Notes: generated by a model from the letters alone, not told the origin. 64,000 bases of DNA from Candidatus Planktophila vernalis (GCF_002288185.1 NZ_CP016776.1:682001-746000), one strand, 5' to 3'. Shown: positions 27,077 through 40,971, numbered from the stretch's first letter. Made by a program: numbers and translations.

Positions 27077-27483
27077 CACGCAGAGCAAATCTTCCAGGTG
27101 CTGATGAACTATTTCGTTCAACTGCACCAGCGCTAAGCGCTGTTCCCGCACAAAGTGAAACACCTGCACCACTTGTACCACCAGCTATTGCAACACCAAA
27201 GGCACCATCTAGTAAAAAGGGCGTTCGCACAATTGCACGTCGTCGTGTGACAACTGTTGATCGTTCACCTTCTGGACGTGAGCGCCATGATGAGAAGATC
27301 ACTGTCTATCTATCTCCAGATGAGCTCTTTGAATTAGATCAAGCACGTTTACAACTGCGTGGAGATCTTGGACTTGCAGTTGATCGCGGTCGTATTGTTC
27401 GCGAATCAATTGCTGTCATCATCGCTGATCTTGAAGCTAAAGGTGATCAAAGTATTCTTGCCCGCCGTTTACGCGGACTCTAA
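27073..27483 (+). CDS. Ribbon-helix-helix-like protein paired with ParA
   Basis: The 136-residue protein has a Pro/Ala/Ser-rich disordered half (residues 15-50), a basic stretch RTIARRRVTTVDR and then a C-terminal region KITVYLSPDELFELDQARLQLRGDLGLAVDRGRIVRESIAVIIADLE. The last part has the strand-helix-helix pattern of RHH/CopG DNA-binding proteins. It overlaps parA by four bases (ATGA). No ParB is present here, so it is the natural candidate for the DNA-binding partner of this ParA. It is conserved next to parA in actinobacteria; function unproven. Confidence 0.75.
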   Translation: MTRRANLPGADELFRSTAPALSAVPAQSETPAPLVPPAIATPKAPSSKKGVRTIARRRVTTVDRSPSGRERHDEKITVYLSPDELFELDQARLQLRGDLGLAVDRGRIVRESIAVIIADLEAKGDQSILARRLRGL

Positions 27484-27489
27484 GAACAA

Positions 27490-28419
27490 CTAACCGCGTG
27501 CGCGCGGATGAGCTAGCGAATAACTCTCTCTCACTTTATCGATAGTTATAAGCGTGTATATCTGCGTTGTTGTCACCGATGCATGTCCCAAGAGTTCTTG
27601 AACCACTCGTATGTCTGCGCCGCCATCTAATAGATGTGTGGCATAAGAATGCCTAAACACGTGAGGCGAAACGTGAGCTTCGATTCCTGCATCCTTGGCC
27701 GCTCTAATCACCATATTCCAGGCGGACTGGCGAGTTAAGCGCACTCCCCTGGAGTTTAGAAAAAGCGCCGTATTAGTTTTGGAATTCTTTGCTGCAAGCA
27801 TGGGGCGTATGCGGACTAAGTAATCAGTGATCGCCTTTGTTGCAAATGAACCAAGTGGAACTATTCGCTCCTTGGAACCTTTACCGCGAAGCTTTAAAGT
27901 CGTGATTTCACCATCAGCACTTTGTGCACTCGCGATATCGGCAATATTGATTCCCACTAATTCAGAGACACGAGCACCACTGCTATAGAGGAGTTCAATC
28001 ATCGCTTGATCACGAAGAGTTATTGGTTCACTCTCTCTATAAGCAGCGTTGATTAAAGACATAATCTGATCGATTGTTAACGCCTTTGGTAAACGCCGCT
28101 TTGATTGACTTGGCGCCATTTCAAAAGTTGGGTTAGCTATCCCAAACTCACTCACAGCATGTTTAAAAAATGAACGAAGTGTTGAATTAATTCGACTGAT
28201 GCTGGCAGGTGATGCTTGGGAAGTTTTAAGAGAAATCTCAAAATCAGCGATTACTTGGGGATCAACTTCGTCTAATGGTTTTCCGTTAAGGAAATTTTCA
28301 AACTTAACTAAATCCCTTCGATAAGCCGAGATTGTGTGCACAGACAATCCACGTTCAATCGTTAAATGATTAAGAAATGAGGTAGAAACTAAATCAAAGT
28401 TCAACGCTTGCATATCCAT
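27490..28419 (-). CDS. xerD: Site-specific tyrosine recombinase XerD
   Basis: The 309-residue protein resolves chromosome dimers at dif. It has an N-terminal SAM-like core-binding domain (residues 8-95) and a catalytic domain with Arg in YSSGARVSELV (about 150), the H-x-x-R box SPHVFRHSYATHLL (about 250), His in LLGHASV (about 275) and nucleophile Tyr in TTQIYTLI (about 284). The housekeeping context (parA, scpA, pyrG) and length argue for XerD rather than a phage integrase. Its start overlaps an alanine dehydrogenase remnant by 26 bases. The 3' end stops six bases from the convergent RHH gene. Confidence 0.93.
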   Translation of the reverse strand: MDMQALNFDLVSTSFLNHLTIERGLSVHTISAYRRDLVKFENFLNGKPLDEVDPQVIADFEISLKTSQASPASISRINSTLRSFFKHAVSEFGIANPTFEMAPSQSKRRLPKALTIDQIMSLINAAYRESEPITLRDQAMIELLYSSGARVSELVGINIADIASAQSADGEITTLKLRGKGSKERIVPLGSFATKAITDYLVRIRPMLAAKNSKTNTALFLNSRGVRLTRQSAWNMVIRAAKDAGIEAHVSPHVFRHSYATHLLDGGADIRVVQELLGHASVTTTQIYTLITIDKVRESYSLAHPRARG

Positions 28420-28495
28420 ACGCTTTGGCTACGGCGTTTGTGCTAGCAAATCGTGACTCGTGGACCTTAACTTCTTTAGGTACTCCAACGATCAT
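28394..28495 (-). pseudogene. ald: Remnant of alanine dehydrogenase N-terminus (33 codons)
   Basis: Immediately after the pyrG stop (TAAATG) the minus strand reads a 33-residue frame beginning MIVGVPKEVKVHESRFA and ending at TGA inside xerD. The first 17 residues match the conserved N-terminus of alanine dehydrogenase (typically VGVPKEIKxxExRVA). The following residues do not continue the family sequence. AAAGG lies about eight bases before the ATG, inside the last pyrG codons, so the fragment could still be translated. In Streptomyces ald lies in the same pyrG-xerD-parA neighbourhood. This is a decayed gene; the remaining reading frame may serve to couple translation of xerD. Confidence 0.75.
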
Positions 28496-30130
28496 TTACT
28501 TACCTTTCGCTGCTACCGCCGCTTTGATCAATCCAACAAAGAGTGGGTGTGGCTTAGTTGGACGTGAACGTAGCTCTGGGTGAGCCTGTGTTCCTACGTA
28601 GTAAGGATGCACCTCTTGAGGCAGTTCCACAAACTCCACCAAGTCACGCTCTACAAACATGCCTGAAAAAACTAATCCAGCCTTTGAAATTTGATCACGG
28701 TAGAGATTGTTAACTTCATAACGATGACGATGACGCTCAGAAATTTCAAGTGATCCATATGTATTAGCAACAACTGATCCTTTAAGCAGATCTGATTTAT
28801 AGAGACCTAAACGCATGGTGCCGCCCATGTCGCCTTCTCCTGCAACAACATGCTTTTGATCATCCATAGTTGCAATCACTGGTGTTCCAGAATCAGAGAA
28901 CTCAGCAGAGATAGCATCCTTCATTCCAGCTAAGTTTCTAGCGGCTTCAATCACCATGCACTGCAAGCCTAGACACAATCCCAGAGTCGGAATCTTGTTC
29001 TCTCGTGCAAATTTGAGTGCCCCAACTTTTCCTTCAATACCGCGAATACCAAATCCACCAGGAACGACGATTGCATCTAATCCACTCAGATGCTTCTTTG
29101 CTCCTTCTGCACTTTCACACTCATCACTTGGAATCCAAACAATCTCAATCTTTGCCTCATTTGCAAAACCACCAGCGCGTAGTGCTTCAGAGACTGAGAG
29201 ATAGGCATCTGGCAGATCAATATATTTTCCAACTAAACCAACGCGAACATGGTGCTTAGGGTGATGAACTTTCTGCAAGAGAGCATCCCACTCCCCCCAC
29301 ACAACTTCATGTCCACCAAGGTCTAGGCGCTTAACAACATAGGAATCTAAGCCTTCAGAATGCAACACCTTAGGAATATCATAGATTGATGGTGCATCCA
29401 TTGCAGCTACAACTGCTTCAAGATCAACGTCACACATCAATGAAATCTTCTTCTTAACACCTATAGGAATCTCGCGATCAGAGCGCAAAACAATCGCATC
29501 AGGAGCAATACCGATACTACGAAGGGCAGCCACTGAGTGCTGTGTCGGCTTTGTCTTTAGCTCTCCTGATGGTCCGATGTATGGAACGAGGGAAATGTGT
29601 AAATAGAAAACATTATCGCGGCCAACTTCTTGGCGAATCTGGCGAATAGATTCAAGGAATGGTTGAGATTCAATATCTCCAACAGTTCCGCCCACTTCAG
29701 TGATTACTAAATCAATGTCAGGGGCAGCCATAGCGCGAATGCGCTCTTTAATCTCATTGGTGATGTGTGGAATAACTTGCACAGTCTCACCTAAATACTC
29801 ACCGCGACGCTCACGAGCTATGACTCGTGAATACACCTGACCAGTAGTCACGTTAGCTGAGCCGTGCAAATTAGTATCAAGGAATCTTTCGTAGTGACCG
29901 ATATCTAAATCTGTCTCAGCCCCATCATCTGTTACGAATACTTCACCGTGTTGGAATGGATTCATCGTGCCTGGGTCAACGTTGAGATAGGGATCGAGCT
30001 TTTGCATTGTCACGCGGATGCCACGAGCTACTAATAACCTGCCAAGTGATGAGGCGGTGAGTCCTTTGCCGAGTGAAGAGGCGACTCCGCCAGTTACAAA
30101 TAAGTGTTTAGTCACATGAGGTTGGCCCAT
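28496..30130 (-). CDS. pyrG: CTP synthase
   Basis: PyrG aminates UTP to CTP with glutamine and ATP. The protein has about 544 residues. Its N-terminal synthetase domain starts [24 protein letters not shown] with the P-loop and continues [37 protein letters not shown]. The C-terminal glutaminase domain has the catalytic Cys in [14 protein letters not shown] (near 385) and the His-Glu pair near GTQAHPEL. The ATG at 30130 is preferred because the protein then starts as its homologues do; an in-frame ATG at 30148 is possible. recN ends 26 bases upstream. Confidence 0.96.
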   Translation of the reverse strand: MGQPHVTKHLFVTGGVASSLGKGLTASSLGRLLVARGIRVTMQKLDPYLNVDPGTMNPFQHGEVFVTDDGAETDLDIGHYERFLDTNLHGSANVTTGQVYSRVIARERRGEYLGETVQVIPHITNEIKERIRAMAAPDIDLVITEVGGTVGDIESQPFLESIRQIRQEVGRDNVFYLHISLVPYIGPSGELKTKPTQHSVAALRSIGIAPDAIVLRSDREIPIGVKKKISLMCDVDLEAVVAAMDAPSIYDIPKVLHSEGLDSYVVKRLDLGGHEVVWGEWDALLQKVHHPKHHVRVGLVGKYIDLPDAYLSVSEALRAGGFANEAKIEIVWIPSDECESAEGAKKHLSGLDAIVVPGGFGIRGIEGKVGALKFARENKIPTLGLCLGLQCMVIEAARNLAGMKDAISAEFSDSGTPVIATMDDQKHVVAGEGDMGGTMRLGLYKSDLLKGSVVANTYGSLEISERHRHRYEVNNLYRDQISKAGLVFSGMFVERDLVEFVELPQEVHPYYVGTQAHPELRSRPTKPHPLFVGLIKAAVAAKGK

Positions 30131-30156
30131 GGGAGACCAACCTATCATCGGTTTGG

Positions 30157-31884
30157 CTATCGCTTCGACAGGGGCAGTTCTAGGAGTTCGGTGGCGTGTT
30201 CACGCGCGCTTGTCGAGCTCTCCATTCCCGCCAACATGCGGGCAATCTCCTCAACGCGATCCTCTTTGACCACTTTTCGCACATTGCTTTCGGTAACAGA
30301 TCCATCAGAGTTCTTCGTCACAACAAAATGTGAATCCGCCCAGGCCGCAACCTGAGGAAGATGAGTCACAACAATAACTTGCGCGTGTTGAGAAAGTGCA
30401 TGCAAACGTCGACCCACTTCTATTGCTGCTTTACCGCCAACTCCAGCATCTACTTCATCAAAAACATATGTTCCGACAGGATGCGTTGCAGCAAGAACTA
30501 CTTCTAGCGCTAACATGACTCGAGACATTTCACCACCACTTGCACCTTTTGCAAGTGGAACCAGTGGCCCATCTTTGTGTCCTTGAATAAGCATCGCAAT
30601 CTCATCACAACCAAGGGCCGTGAAGTCAGATTCCTTTAATGCGTTGTAGTCAGCGCTCTGCACTTGGCAATGGAAAGAAGTGTGGGGCATAGATAATTGC
30701 TGAATTTCCTTAGTAACTTCTTTAGACAATTTCCCTGCATTCTCACTTCGAACACTTGTGAGAGATTTCGCGGCAGAAACAAGTTTCTTCTTTATTCCAA
30801 CAAGCTCGGTCTCTAACTCCTTTAACCGCTCATCCCCACCTTCAAGATCTGCAATGGCATTCTTTGAGCTCTCAAATCGCTCGATAAGTGCAATGAGTTC
30901 GTCATCGGCAGATTGTGAACCGCCGTATTTCTTAATCAGTGAGTTCATCTCAGCTTTTCTAGCGTTCAAATAATCTAAGCGAGCAGGATCGGCCTCTAAA
31001 TTAGCTATATATGAGGCGAGAACACCCTTTGCATCATCTACTAAGAAAAACGCTTCACTCACCCTTTGATAGAGCTCTTCGATTTGTGGATCTTTTGCGC
31101 GAACCGAATCCAAAGATTTCCTCGTAATTCCAAGGGTTGTCAGTGAACCTGACTCTTCTTCCTCAATAACTGATGAGGCGTTTTGGGCAGCCAATCGAAG
31201 ATCCTCAACGCTAGATAAGCGACCAATCTCGTTAGAGATCTCATGTAGCTCACCGCGCTCTAATTTCAACTTGCCCATCACAGCTGCGAACTCACGCAGT
31301 TCACTTAACTGTGCATCCCTTGAATCAATGCTTTTCTTCATGGCAGTGATGCGGGACTTGAGCTCGTGATAGTTAGCTAACTCGCTTTGATAATTCACTA
31401 ACGCGCTATGTAACTCTTTGCCACCAAATCTATCTAGCAACTCTCTTTGCTTGGCAGCCTTAGTCATGTTCAAGTTAGCAGCTTGTGCGTGGACTTCCAC
31501 CAAGTTCTCACTTGCTGCAGCCAAGGCACTGGATGGCACAGAAATGGCATTACTTGTTGCTTTACTTTTACCATCAGCATTGACGGTTCTTGTGAGAATT
31601 AATTGCCCATCTTCAACTTGCAAACCGTGTTCTTCAAAAGAATCCTGCAAAGACTTTGGAACACTAAAGCTGCCACTGGCAACTAATCTCTCGCTTCCCT
31701 TTCGCACGAGTGAACTATCACTTTTGCCACCCAAAATGAGATTGAGCGCCGTCAAAATCATTGTCTTTCCTGCGCCGGTTTCACCAGTTAAAACAGTTAA
31801 ACCCGGGGATATTTCAAGGGTGGAGTGCTCAATAACTCCAATAGAGCGAATAGATATTTCTTCTAGAAATGTGCGATCACTCAC
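30157..31884 (-). CDS. recN: DNA repair protein RecN
   Basis: RecN is an SMC-like ATPase of double-strand-break repair. The protein has about 575 residues from the GTG at 31884, which overlaps the nadK stop by eight bases (GTGAGTGA); the frame extends further upstream, but that part lies inside nadK. Walker [14 protein letters not shown] lies near residue 31-43. A long coiled coil occupies roughly residues 145-370. The signature [21 protein letters not shown] and Walker [13 protein letters not shown] lie near 430-480. It belongs to the nadK-recN-pyrG series found across Actinobacteria. Confidence 0.95.
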   Translation of the reverse strand: MSDRTFLEEISIRSIGVIEHSTLEISPGLTVLTGETGAGKTMILTALNLILGGKSDSSLVRKGSERLVASGSFSVPKSLQDSFEEHGLQVEDGQLILTRTVNADGKSKATSNAISVPSSALAAASENLVEVHAQAANLNMTKAAKQRELLDRFGGKELHSALVNYQSELANYHELKSRITAMKKSIDSRDAQLSELREFAAVMGKLKLERGELHEISNEIGRLSSVEDLRLAAQNASSVIEEEESGSLTTLGITRKSLDSVRAKDPQIEELYQRVSEAFFLVDDAKGVLASYIANLEADPARLDYLNARKAEMNSLIKKYGGSQSADDELIALIERFESSKNAIADLEGGDERLKELETELVGIKKKLVSAAKSLTSVRSENAGKLSKEVTKEIQQLSMPHTSFHCQVQSADYNALKESDFTALGCDEIAMLIQGHKDGPLVPLAKGASGGEMSRVMLALEVVLAATHPVGTYVFDEVDAGVGGKAAIEVGRRLHALSQHAQVIVVTHLPQVAAWADSHFVVTKNSDGSVTESNVRKVVKEDRVEEIARMLAGMESSTSAREHATELLELPLSKR

Positions 31885-32734
31885 CGCGCCAGCCCTCAAC
31901 GGGAAGTTTGAATTTGGCCACCAATCGATCACTAAATACAGTGTTAGTCAGATGTGCCAACTTAACAACGTGGGAATCTTTAGTGATGACAACGCGATCT
32001 CCAACGAGCAAATCAAATTTGCGCAGTGAATCAGCAGATAACACTGCTTCTTTGGATTCTACTTTCACAACAATTTCAGATTGAGGAGAAATAACAAGTG
32101 GACGTGAGAACAAGGCATGCGCCGAAATAGGCAACACAACGAGAGCATCTACTTCTGGCCACACAACAGGTCCACCAGCAGAGAATGCATAGGCAGTTGA
32201 GCCAGTTGGTGTGGAGCAGATCAATCCATCACAGCCCCAACGTGAAATAGGACGTCCGTCAATTTCAAGGAAAAGCTCAACCATCGTTGAACGCTCGCGC
32301 TCAACCGTTACTTCATTGAGCGCCCAACCTTGCGAAACAGTTTTCCCGCCTCTCTTAACGGCATACTGCAACACCATTCGTGAATCCAAAACATATTCAC
32401 GCTTTGTTATTGCCGAAACAATTGCAGATAGTGGTGGTTTTTCAACTTCTGCTAAAAATCCGACATGGCCCAAGTTCACGCCCATCAATGGAATTTGCTG
32501 CTCTCTAGTGACTTCTGCAGCGCGCAACATCGTGCCATCTCCGCCCAACACAACGGCAACCTCTAACGCCGGCATGGAAGCGACATCACACTTAATTACT
32601 CCAGCAATTTCAACATCAGAGATTGTGTAGAGGGAAAAACCTCCAGCAGTAAAATCTTTGGCAAGGGCTGTGGCAGCATCAACTGCTTCCTTGCGCGAAG
32701 GATTACAGACTAGTAATAAATTTCGCTCACTCAT
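31877..32734 (-). CDS. nadK: NAD kinase
   Basis: NadK phosphorylates NAD to NADP. The 285-residue protein has the family GGDGTMLRAAEV motif near residue 64, NLGHVGFLAEVE near 90 and the NE motif and glycine-rich stretch GWALNEVTVER and CSTPTGSTAYAFSAGGPVV (near 170-190). tlyA ends immediately upstream (adjacent stop and start). The short overlap with recN suggests coupled translation. Confidence 0.95.
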   Translation of the reverse strand: MSERNLLLVCNPSRKEAVDAATALAKDFTAGGFSLYTISDVEIAGVIKCDVASMPALEVAVVLGGDGTMLRAAEVTREQQIPLMGVNLGHVGFLAEVEKPPLSAIVSAITKREYVLDSRMVLQYAVKRGGKTVSQGWALNEVTVERERSTMVELFLEIDGRPISRWGCDGLICSTPTGSTAYAFSAGGPVVWPEVDALVVLPISAHALFSRPLVISPQSEIVVKVESKEAVLSADSLRKFDLLVGDRVVITKDSHVVKLAHLTNTVFSDRLVAKFKLPVEGWRGE

Positions 32735-33523
32735 TTATTGCGGCCCAATCGCTATCGCTTGATCTAACGCTTCATGGTTAATCTCTGGGGCTCCTCGACG
32801 TAGCCACAAGAAATATTCAACATTGCCAGCAGGTCCTGGCAGTGGACTTGCTGCAACGCCTAGGGTTCCAAGACCGACATCATAAGCAGAATCTGCCACT
32901 TCAATCACTGCAGCTTTTCTAAGAGCTGGATCGCGCACAACTCCGCCAGCTCCCAGCTTCTCACGTCCGACTTCAAACTGAGGTTTAACCATCACAACAA
33001 AATCAGCTTCCGGCTTTGAAACAGCAGCTAAAGCGGGCAGAACCAGAGTCAATGAAATAAAGGAAAGATCTGCGACAACTAAATCAATCGGATCCCCAAT
33101 TACTTCACCTGTTAAATGGCGAATATTGGTGCGATCATGGACTGTTACTCGAGGATCTTGGCGAAGCTCCCATGCCAATTGCCCGTAGCCAACATCAACG
33201 GCAACAACTCGATCGGCTCCCCTGCGCAATAAAACATCAGTAAATCCGCCAGTTGAAGCTCCGGCATCTAGACAGCGTTTTCCCTCGACAACAACGCCAG
33301 TAAAGGCATCAAGTGCCCCAGCCAATTTATGGCCGCCCCGCGAGACAAAATCATCACGCTTGCCGTGAAGTTTTATTGAAGTTTCTGCATCGACCATAGT
33401 TGCCGGCTTTGATGCTGGGATTCCATTTACTAAAACTGAACGAGCCTCAATCAAATCCGATGCATGCTCGCGCGAGCGGGCTAATTCCCGGCGCACTAAC
33501 TCGGCATCAAGGCGAATCTTCAC
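32735..33523 (-). CDS. tlyA: 16S/23S rRNA (cytidine-2'-O)-methyltransferase TlyA
   Basis: The 262-residue protein has an N-terminal S4 RNA-binding domain (MKIRLDAELVRRELARSREHASDLI) and an FtsJ-type methyltransferase. VSRGGHKLAGALDAF leads to the AdoMet loop CLDAGASTGGFTDVLLRRGA near residue 85, with VVADLSFISL (about 138) and VKPQFEVGREK (about 163). TlyA methylates C1409 in 16S and C1920 in 23S rRNA, which is needed for capreomycin susceptibility in mycobacteria. It is followed directly by nadK. Confidence 0.94.
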   Translation of the reverse strand: MKIRLDAELVRRELARSREHASDLIEARSVLVNGIPASKPATMVDAETSIKLHGKRDDFVSRGGHKLAGALDAFTGVVVEGKRCLDAGASTGGFTDVLLRRGADRVVAVDVGYGQLAWELRQDPRVTVHDRTNIRHLTGEVIGDPIDLVVADLSFISLTLVLPALAAVSKPEADFVVMVKPQFEVGREKLGAGGVVRDPALRKAAVIEVADSAYDVGLGTLGVAASPLPGPAGNVEYFLWLRRGAPEINHEALDQAIAIGPQ

Positions 33524-33532
33524 GTGTCCTAC

Positions 33533-33694
33533 TTACAACCCATCAATGGATGAAAGTGCAGTAGATAGTTTTTGGTGCAACTGTTCATAGCGATCACCAT
33601 GATCATTAATCTGCATGGCATCGATCTCAACTAATTCACTGCGAACTTCTTCTACTAAATTCTCACCCTGGGTCTGTTCAGAGTTAGTTGTCAT
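33533..33694 (-). CDS. Small conserved-position protein, 53 residues
   Basis: On the minus strand a 53-residue frame starts with ATG at 33694, overlapping the stop of the upstream gene (ATGA), and ends nine bases before tlyA. It begins MTTNSEQTQGENLVEEVRSEL and ends in LSTALSSIDGL, with a mostly helical, acidic composition. M. tuberculosis has a small gene (Rv1693) at the same place before tlyA, so position supports a real gene. Function unknown. Confidence 0.7.
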   Translation of the reverse strand: MTTNSEQTQGENLVEEVRSELVEIDAMQINDHGDRYEQLHQKLSTALSSIDGL

Positions 33695-33996
33695 TTTTTG
33701 CTCGCTTTCTTAGTTGCAGCTTTCTTCACAGTTTTCTTGGCTGGCGCAGCTTTCTTTACAGGCTTGTTCATTTTCAAGCGCGCAACTTCCTCTTTTAGAG
33801 CTTCGAACTCTCCGCGTTTAACAAAACCCATTTTGGAAACCGAGCGTTCAACTTCATCTTCAATCTTGATCTTGATAGCCTCGCCACCTTCACGCAGCCA
33901 TTGATTAACCGTGGAGGCTACTTCTGATGCGTTCTTATCCCCATCAGTTACTTTGCTCAGGTAGGTGCGAAGTGTTGAAAAAATGTCATTGGCCAT
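33691..33996 (-). CDS. Helical protein with lysine/alanine-rich histone-like tail
   Basis: This is a protein of about 101 residues. Residues 1-75 look helical and amphipathic (coiled coil around EFEALKEEVARLKMNK). The last 25 residues are made of KKAAPAKKT/VKKAATKKASKK repeats, resembling the DNA-binding tails of histone-H1-like and actinobacterial HupB-type proteins. The ATG at 33996 is preferred over the GTG at 34002 because of a better-spaced AGG. A phasin- or BMFP-like fold is possible for the first part. Nucleic-acid binding is inferred only from the tail. Confidence 0.65.
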   Translation of the reverse strand: MANDIFSTLRTYLSKVTDGDKNASEVASTVNQWLREGGEAIKIKIEDEVERSVSKMGFVKRGEFEALKEEVARLKMNKPVKKAAPAKKTVKKAATKKASKK

Positions 33997-34010
33997 ACCC
34001 ACAAGCCTAT

Positions 34011-34376
34011 CTAAATTCGAGAAATCTCAACGGCTTCAACCTGCCAACGGCTTGCAAGTCCACCGGCACCGGTCCAAAAACGCCTGTGAATAGCACCTGA
34101 TACTTCAACCCATTCATCGGGCTTTAAAGTCAACGCAATTCGCCGTGATTTAGCGCTCCAAGCGCCGATATCTAAGGTGTCAACACCATCGCGTCGCTCT
34201 CTAGAAACAATGAGGCGAAACTCAACGACCTTATCCCCCGACGGCAGTTCTTTCTCAATGGCCGCTGCAGAAATGCGACCTCTCAAAAGAAGATCATTAA
34301 GGGAGAAATCCTCTTCCTCTACTTCAAGTACCACGCTCTTTTTCTTACCCTTTTTCTTACCCTTTTTCTCACTCAT
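34011..34376 (-). CDS. OB-fold, single-stranded-DNA-binding-like protein
   Basis: The 121-residue protein has a lysine-rich N-terminus (KKGKKKGKKK), an acidic patch (LEVEEED) and then a body whose pattern LRGRISAAAIEKELPSGDKVVEFRLIVSRERR...DTLDIGAWSAKSRR...WVEVSGAIHRRFW fits a short OB fold of the SSB type. It lacks the acidic C-terminal tip of canonical SSB. It is probably an accessory ssDNA-binding protein; the main ssb should lie elsewhere. It is the first gene of the short run to tlyA. Confidence 0.7.
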   Translation of the reverse strand: MSEKKGKKKGKKKSVVLEVEEEDFSLNDLLLRGRISAAAIEKELPSGDKVVEFRLIVSRERRDGVDTLDIGAWSAKSRRIALTLKPDEWVEVSGAIHRRFWTGAGGLASRWQVEAVEISRI

Positions 34377-34472
34377 AATTCAACTCATCTCTTCACTTAA
34401 TCGGAAAGGATGATGATTACCAGAGGGTGCGACAAAAAGTTAAAGCTTAAAAGTTTTGCTGTGGGTAACTAA

Positions 34473-35327
34473 TTACAAGCAGCGCTCAGAGGCATCAGTT
34501 GCCTCTTCGGTATCAATCTCAGCGCACTTAGCAAACCACTCTTGCGACTCTTCTTTGCGGCCAGCAGCCTCGAGAGCATCGGCATAGGCATAGCGCAATC
34601 GCACTGCCCACTCTTCTTGTTCGTTCTTGAGTTCCTTGCACGTCAATGTAACAACGGCTGCATCAAATTGACCAAGATCGCGGCGAGCACCGGAAGCGAC
34701 AATGCGCATTTCAATCTCTTCAGGTTTTGCTAATCGCTTAACCTCATCAGAACCAGCCAAATTCAATGCTTTCAGAGGGTTTCCAAGACCACGTTCGCAA
34801 TCAGCCATTACTGGCCACATTGAAACATCACCAGAGATTCGATGCGATGCCCGCAGTTCCTTTAGCGCAATTTCATAATGGCCTGCGCGATATGCGGCAT
34901 AGCCAGCAGATTCACGGACAACAGCTAAGCGACCTGCATGGTGGGCAGCTGCAACACCATGCTTGTGGGCACGTTGTGGGTCATCTTCTGCATATAAATT
35001 CACACACGCTAAATGTCGTGCAACTACCTTTGCATTTTCTGCAGAGAGTGAAAGAAGTTCCGCGCGCAAAGACTTGTCTAACTCTTCACCAGTAATCTCA
35101 TCTGGAATATCTGGTTCAAAAATTCGTGGGCGAAGACGTGATTGTTCGCGATCCATAGGTGCAGGACGCGCACCGCGAGGATCTGATCCATCACGAGTTT
35201 GGCGCGGAGCTCCGGCGCGATTAGATGATCCTCCGCGAGCAGGCAAATCTTCACGCCGGCGTGCATTATTTGGCCCCGATGGGCGCGATGAAGCAGGACG
35301 TGATGGACGTTTGTTTTTGTCTTCCAT
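34473..35327 (-). CDS. TPR-like hypothetical protein with disordered Arg-rich N-terminus
   Basis: The product has 284 residues. The frame is open from 35447, inside the rRNA-operon terminator region, but the ATG at 35327 has GGAG seven bases upstream and is preferred; ATG at 35333 is the alternative. Residues 1-75 are rich in Arg, Pro, Ser and Gly and probably disordered. The remainder is helical with tetratricopeptide-like pairs (YAAYRAGHYEIALKELRASHRI, WPVMADCERGLGNPLKALNLA, LRYAYADALEAAGRKEESQEWFAKC). Function unknown. An AT-rich 96-base gap follows. Confidence 0.75.
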   Translation of the reverse strand: MEDKNKRPSRPASSRPSGPNNARRREDLPARGGSSNRAGAPRQTRDGSDPRGARPAPMDREQSRLRPRIFEPDIPDEITGEELDKSLRAELLSLSAENAKVVARHLACVNLYAEDDPQRAHKHGVAAAHHAGRLAVVRESAGYAAYRAGHYEIALKELRASHRISGDVSMWPVMADCERGLGNPLKALNLAGSDEVKRLAKPEEIEMRIVASGARRDLGQFDAAVVTLTCKELKNEQEEWAVRLRYAYADALEAAGRKEESQEWFAKCAEIDTEEATDASERCL

Positions 35328-35372
35328 TGTCATACTCCAATCTTTGTTTATCAAAAGAAATGATAGAGAAAT

Positions 35373-35405
35373 AAAAAAGGGGCGCTCGTTAAAGCGCCCC
35401 TTTTT
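35373..35405 (-). terminator. Rho-independent terminator of the rRNA operon
   Basis: GGGGCGCT (35379-35386) pairs with AGCGCCCC (35393-35400) across a six-base loop. It is flanked by six A on the left and five T on the right, so it can work in both directions. It lies right after the 5S gene in the direction of the operon. Confidence 0.92.
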
Positions 35406-35414
35406 ATAAAAGAA

Positions 35415-35532
35415 GTCCGGCGACGTTCTACTCTCCCACAAGGTCACCCTTGCAGTACCATCGACGCTGAGAGGCTTAACTTCCGGGTTCGGAATGGGAC
35501 CGGGTGTTTCCCTCTCGCTATGGTCGCCGAAA
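35415..35532 (-). rRNA. rrf: 5S ribosomal RNA
   Basis: The complement of the plus strand reads a 5S molecule: 5' end with TTTCGGCGACCATAGCG, central GGTCCCATTCCGAACCC and 3' end GAACGTCGCCGGAC. The terminal stem GGCGAC/GTCGCC closes it. It lies last in the 16S-23S-5S order, just before the terminator. Confidence 0.95.
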
Positions 35533-35643
35533 CGCTATTGAGTTTTCGGTCTAAAATGAAAAGGGGTCAAAGCCTTTTCATTTGATCGTGGATCTCGAGA
35601 CCGTATCTCGAGAGCCACACAGTGGACGCGTAGCAACTTTGTA
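35533..35643 (-). other. 23S-5S spacer with processing hairpins
   Basis: The spacer holds AATGAAAAGG paired with CCTTTTCATT around 35559-35583, repeats of ATCTCGAGA (35592-35614), and ACACAGTGGACGCG (35617-35630). The last is perfectly complementary to a 14-base site upstream of the 23S gene. These form the RNase III stalk and further stems. No gene. Confidence 0.8.
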
Positions 35644-40558
<4,915 letters not shown>

Positions 40559-40836
40559 AAAGTTTTATCTGGCGTACAGACAAACAAACTAACGTTTATT
40601 TTGTCTTATTACCAAAGGAAATCAACGGGTATAACTTTTAACGGTCATACCTCATTGAAGTATTTATTTGCCGTGGATATCTATCAAAGCAGTGTAAAAC
40701 ACTGGTTTTTTGCTATTAAAAGCATGACAAATAGAGCCACATATTGGCATTGACTTATTAGCACGCTGTTGAGTTCTCAAGGTACGGATGCGCACTGAGT
40801 CCCAGGATTTCTCCTGTTTTTCAGGGCAGACCGCCA
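40559..40836 (-). promoter_or_regulatory. rRNA operon leader with boxA antitermination site
   Basis: No gene. The complement of 40761-40780 reads TTGAGAACTCAACAGCGTGC, the actinobacterial rrn antitermination/boxA-type element. A small hairpin CAGTGT-AAA-ACACTG (40690-40704) lies further downstream in the leader. The rest is AT-rich spacer leading to the 16S 5' end, presumably containing the 16S processing sites. Confidence 0.75.
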
Positions 40837-40866
40837 AACCTAGTGCATACACGCAGGCGCGGTCAA
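40837..40866 (-). promoter_or_regulatory. rRNA operon promoter, proximal
   Basis: On the minus strand TTGACC (40861-40866), 18-base spacer, TAGGTT (40837-40842). It lies about 280 bases upstream of the 16S gene and ahead of the boxA leader. Confidence 0.7.
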
Positions 40867-40942
40867 ACCGCGCTCAATGAAGCTCTAGATTTGGGAATCA
40901 ATGCTGTTCGGCCTCAATCGTCCGTTTCACAGCAAGAGGGAA

Positions 40943-40971
40943 ACTATAACCCCCAGGTCCAAGGGGGTCAA
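40943..40971 (-). promoter_or_regulatory. rRNA operon promoter, distal
   Basis: On the minus strand TTGACC (40966-40971), exactly 17 bases, TATAGT (40943-40948). This is the best consensus-like promoter in the window and lies just after the tyrS terminator. Confidence 0.85.

Noticed and set aside
27535-27550. ATCGAT inside xerD as part of the site family seen at 23.7-23.9 kb
   Set aside because: A single copy within coding sequence is expected by chance at this base composition.
27490-28419. xerD as a phage or island integrase
   Set aside because: It sits among housekeeping genes (pyrG, parA, scpA) with no att repeats, tRNA or phage genes nearby.
30131-30148. Extended pyrG N-terminus (six extra residues)
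   Set aside because: Homologues begin close to TKHLFVTGG; the extra residues are unlike the family, though the start cannot be fully excluded.
40690-40710. Hairpin CAGTGT-AAA-ACACTG followed by GTTTTTT on the plus strand as a terminator
   Set aside because: No plus-strand transcript arrives there; it lies in the rRNA leader transcribed leftward and is more likely a leader stem.
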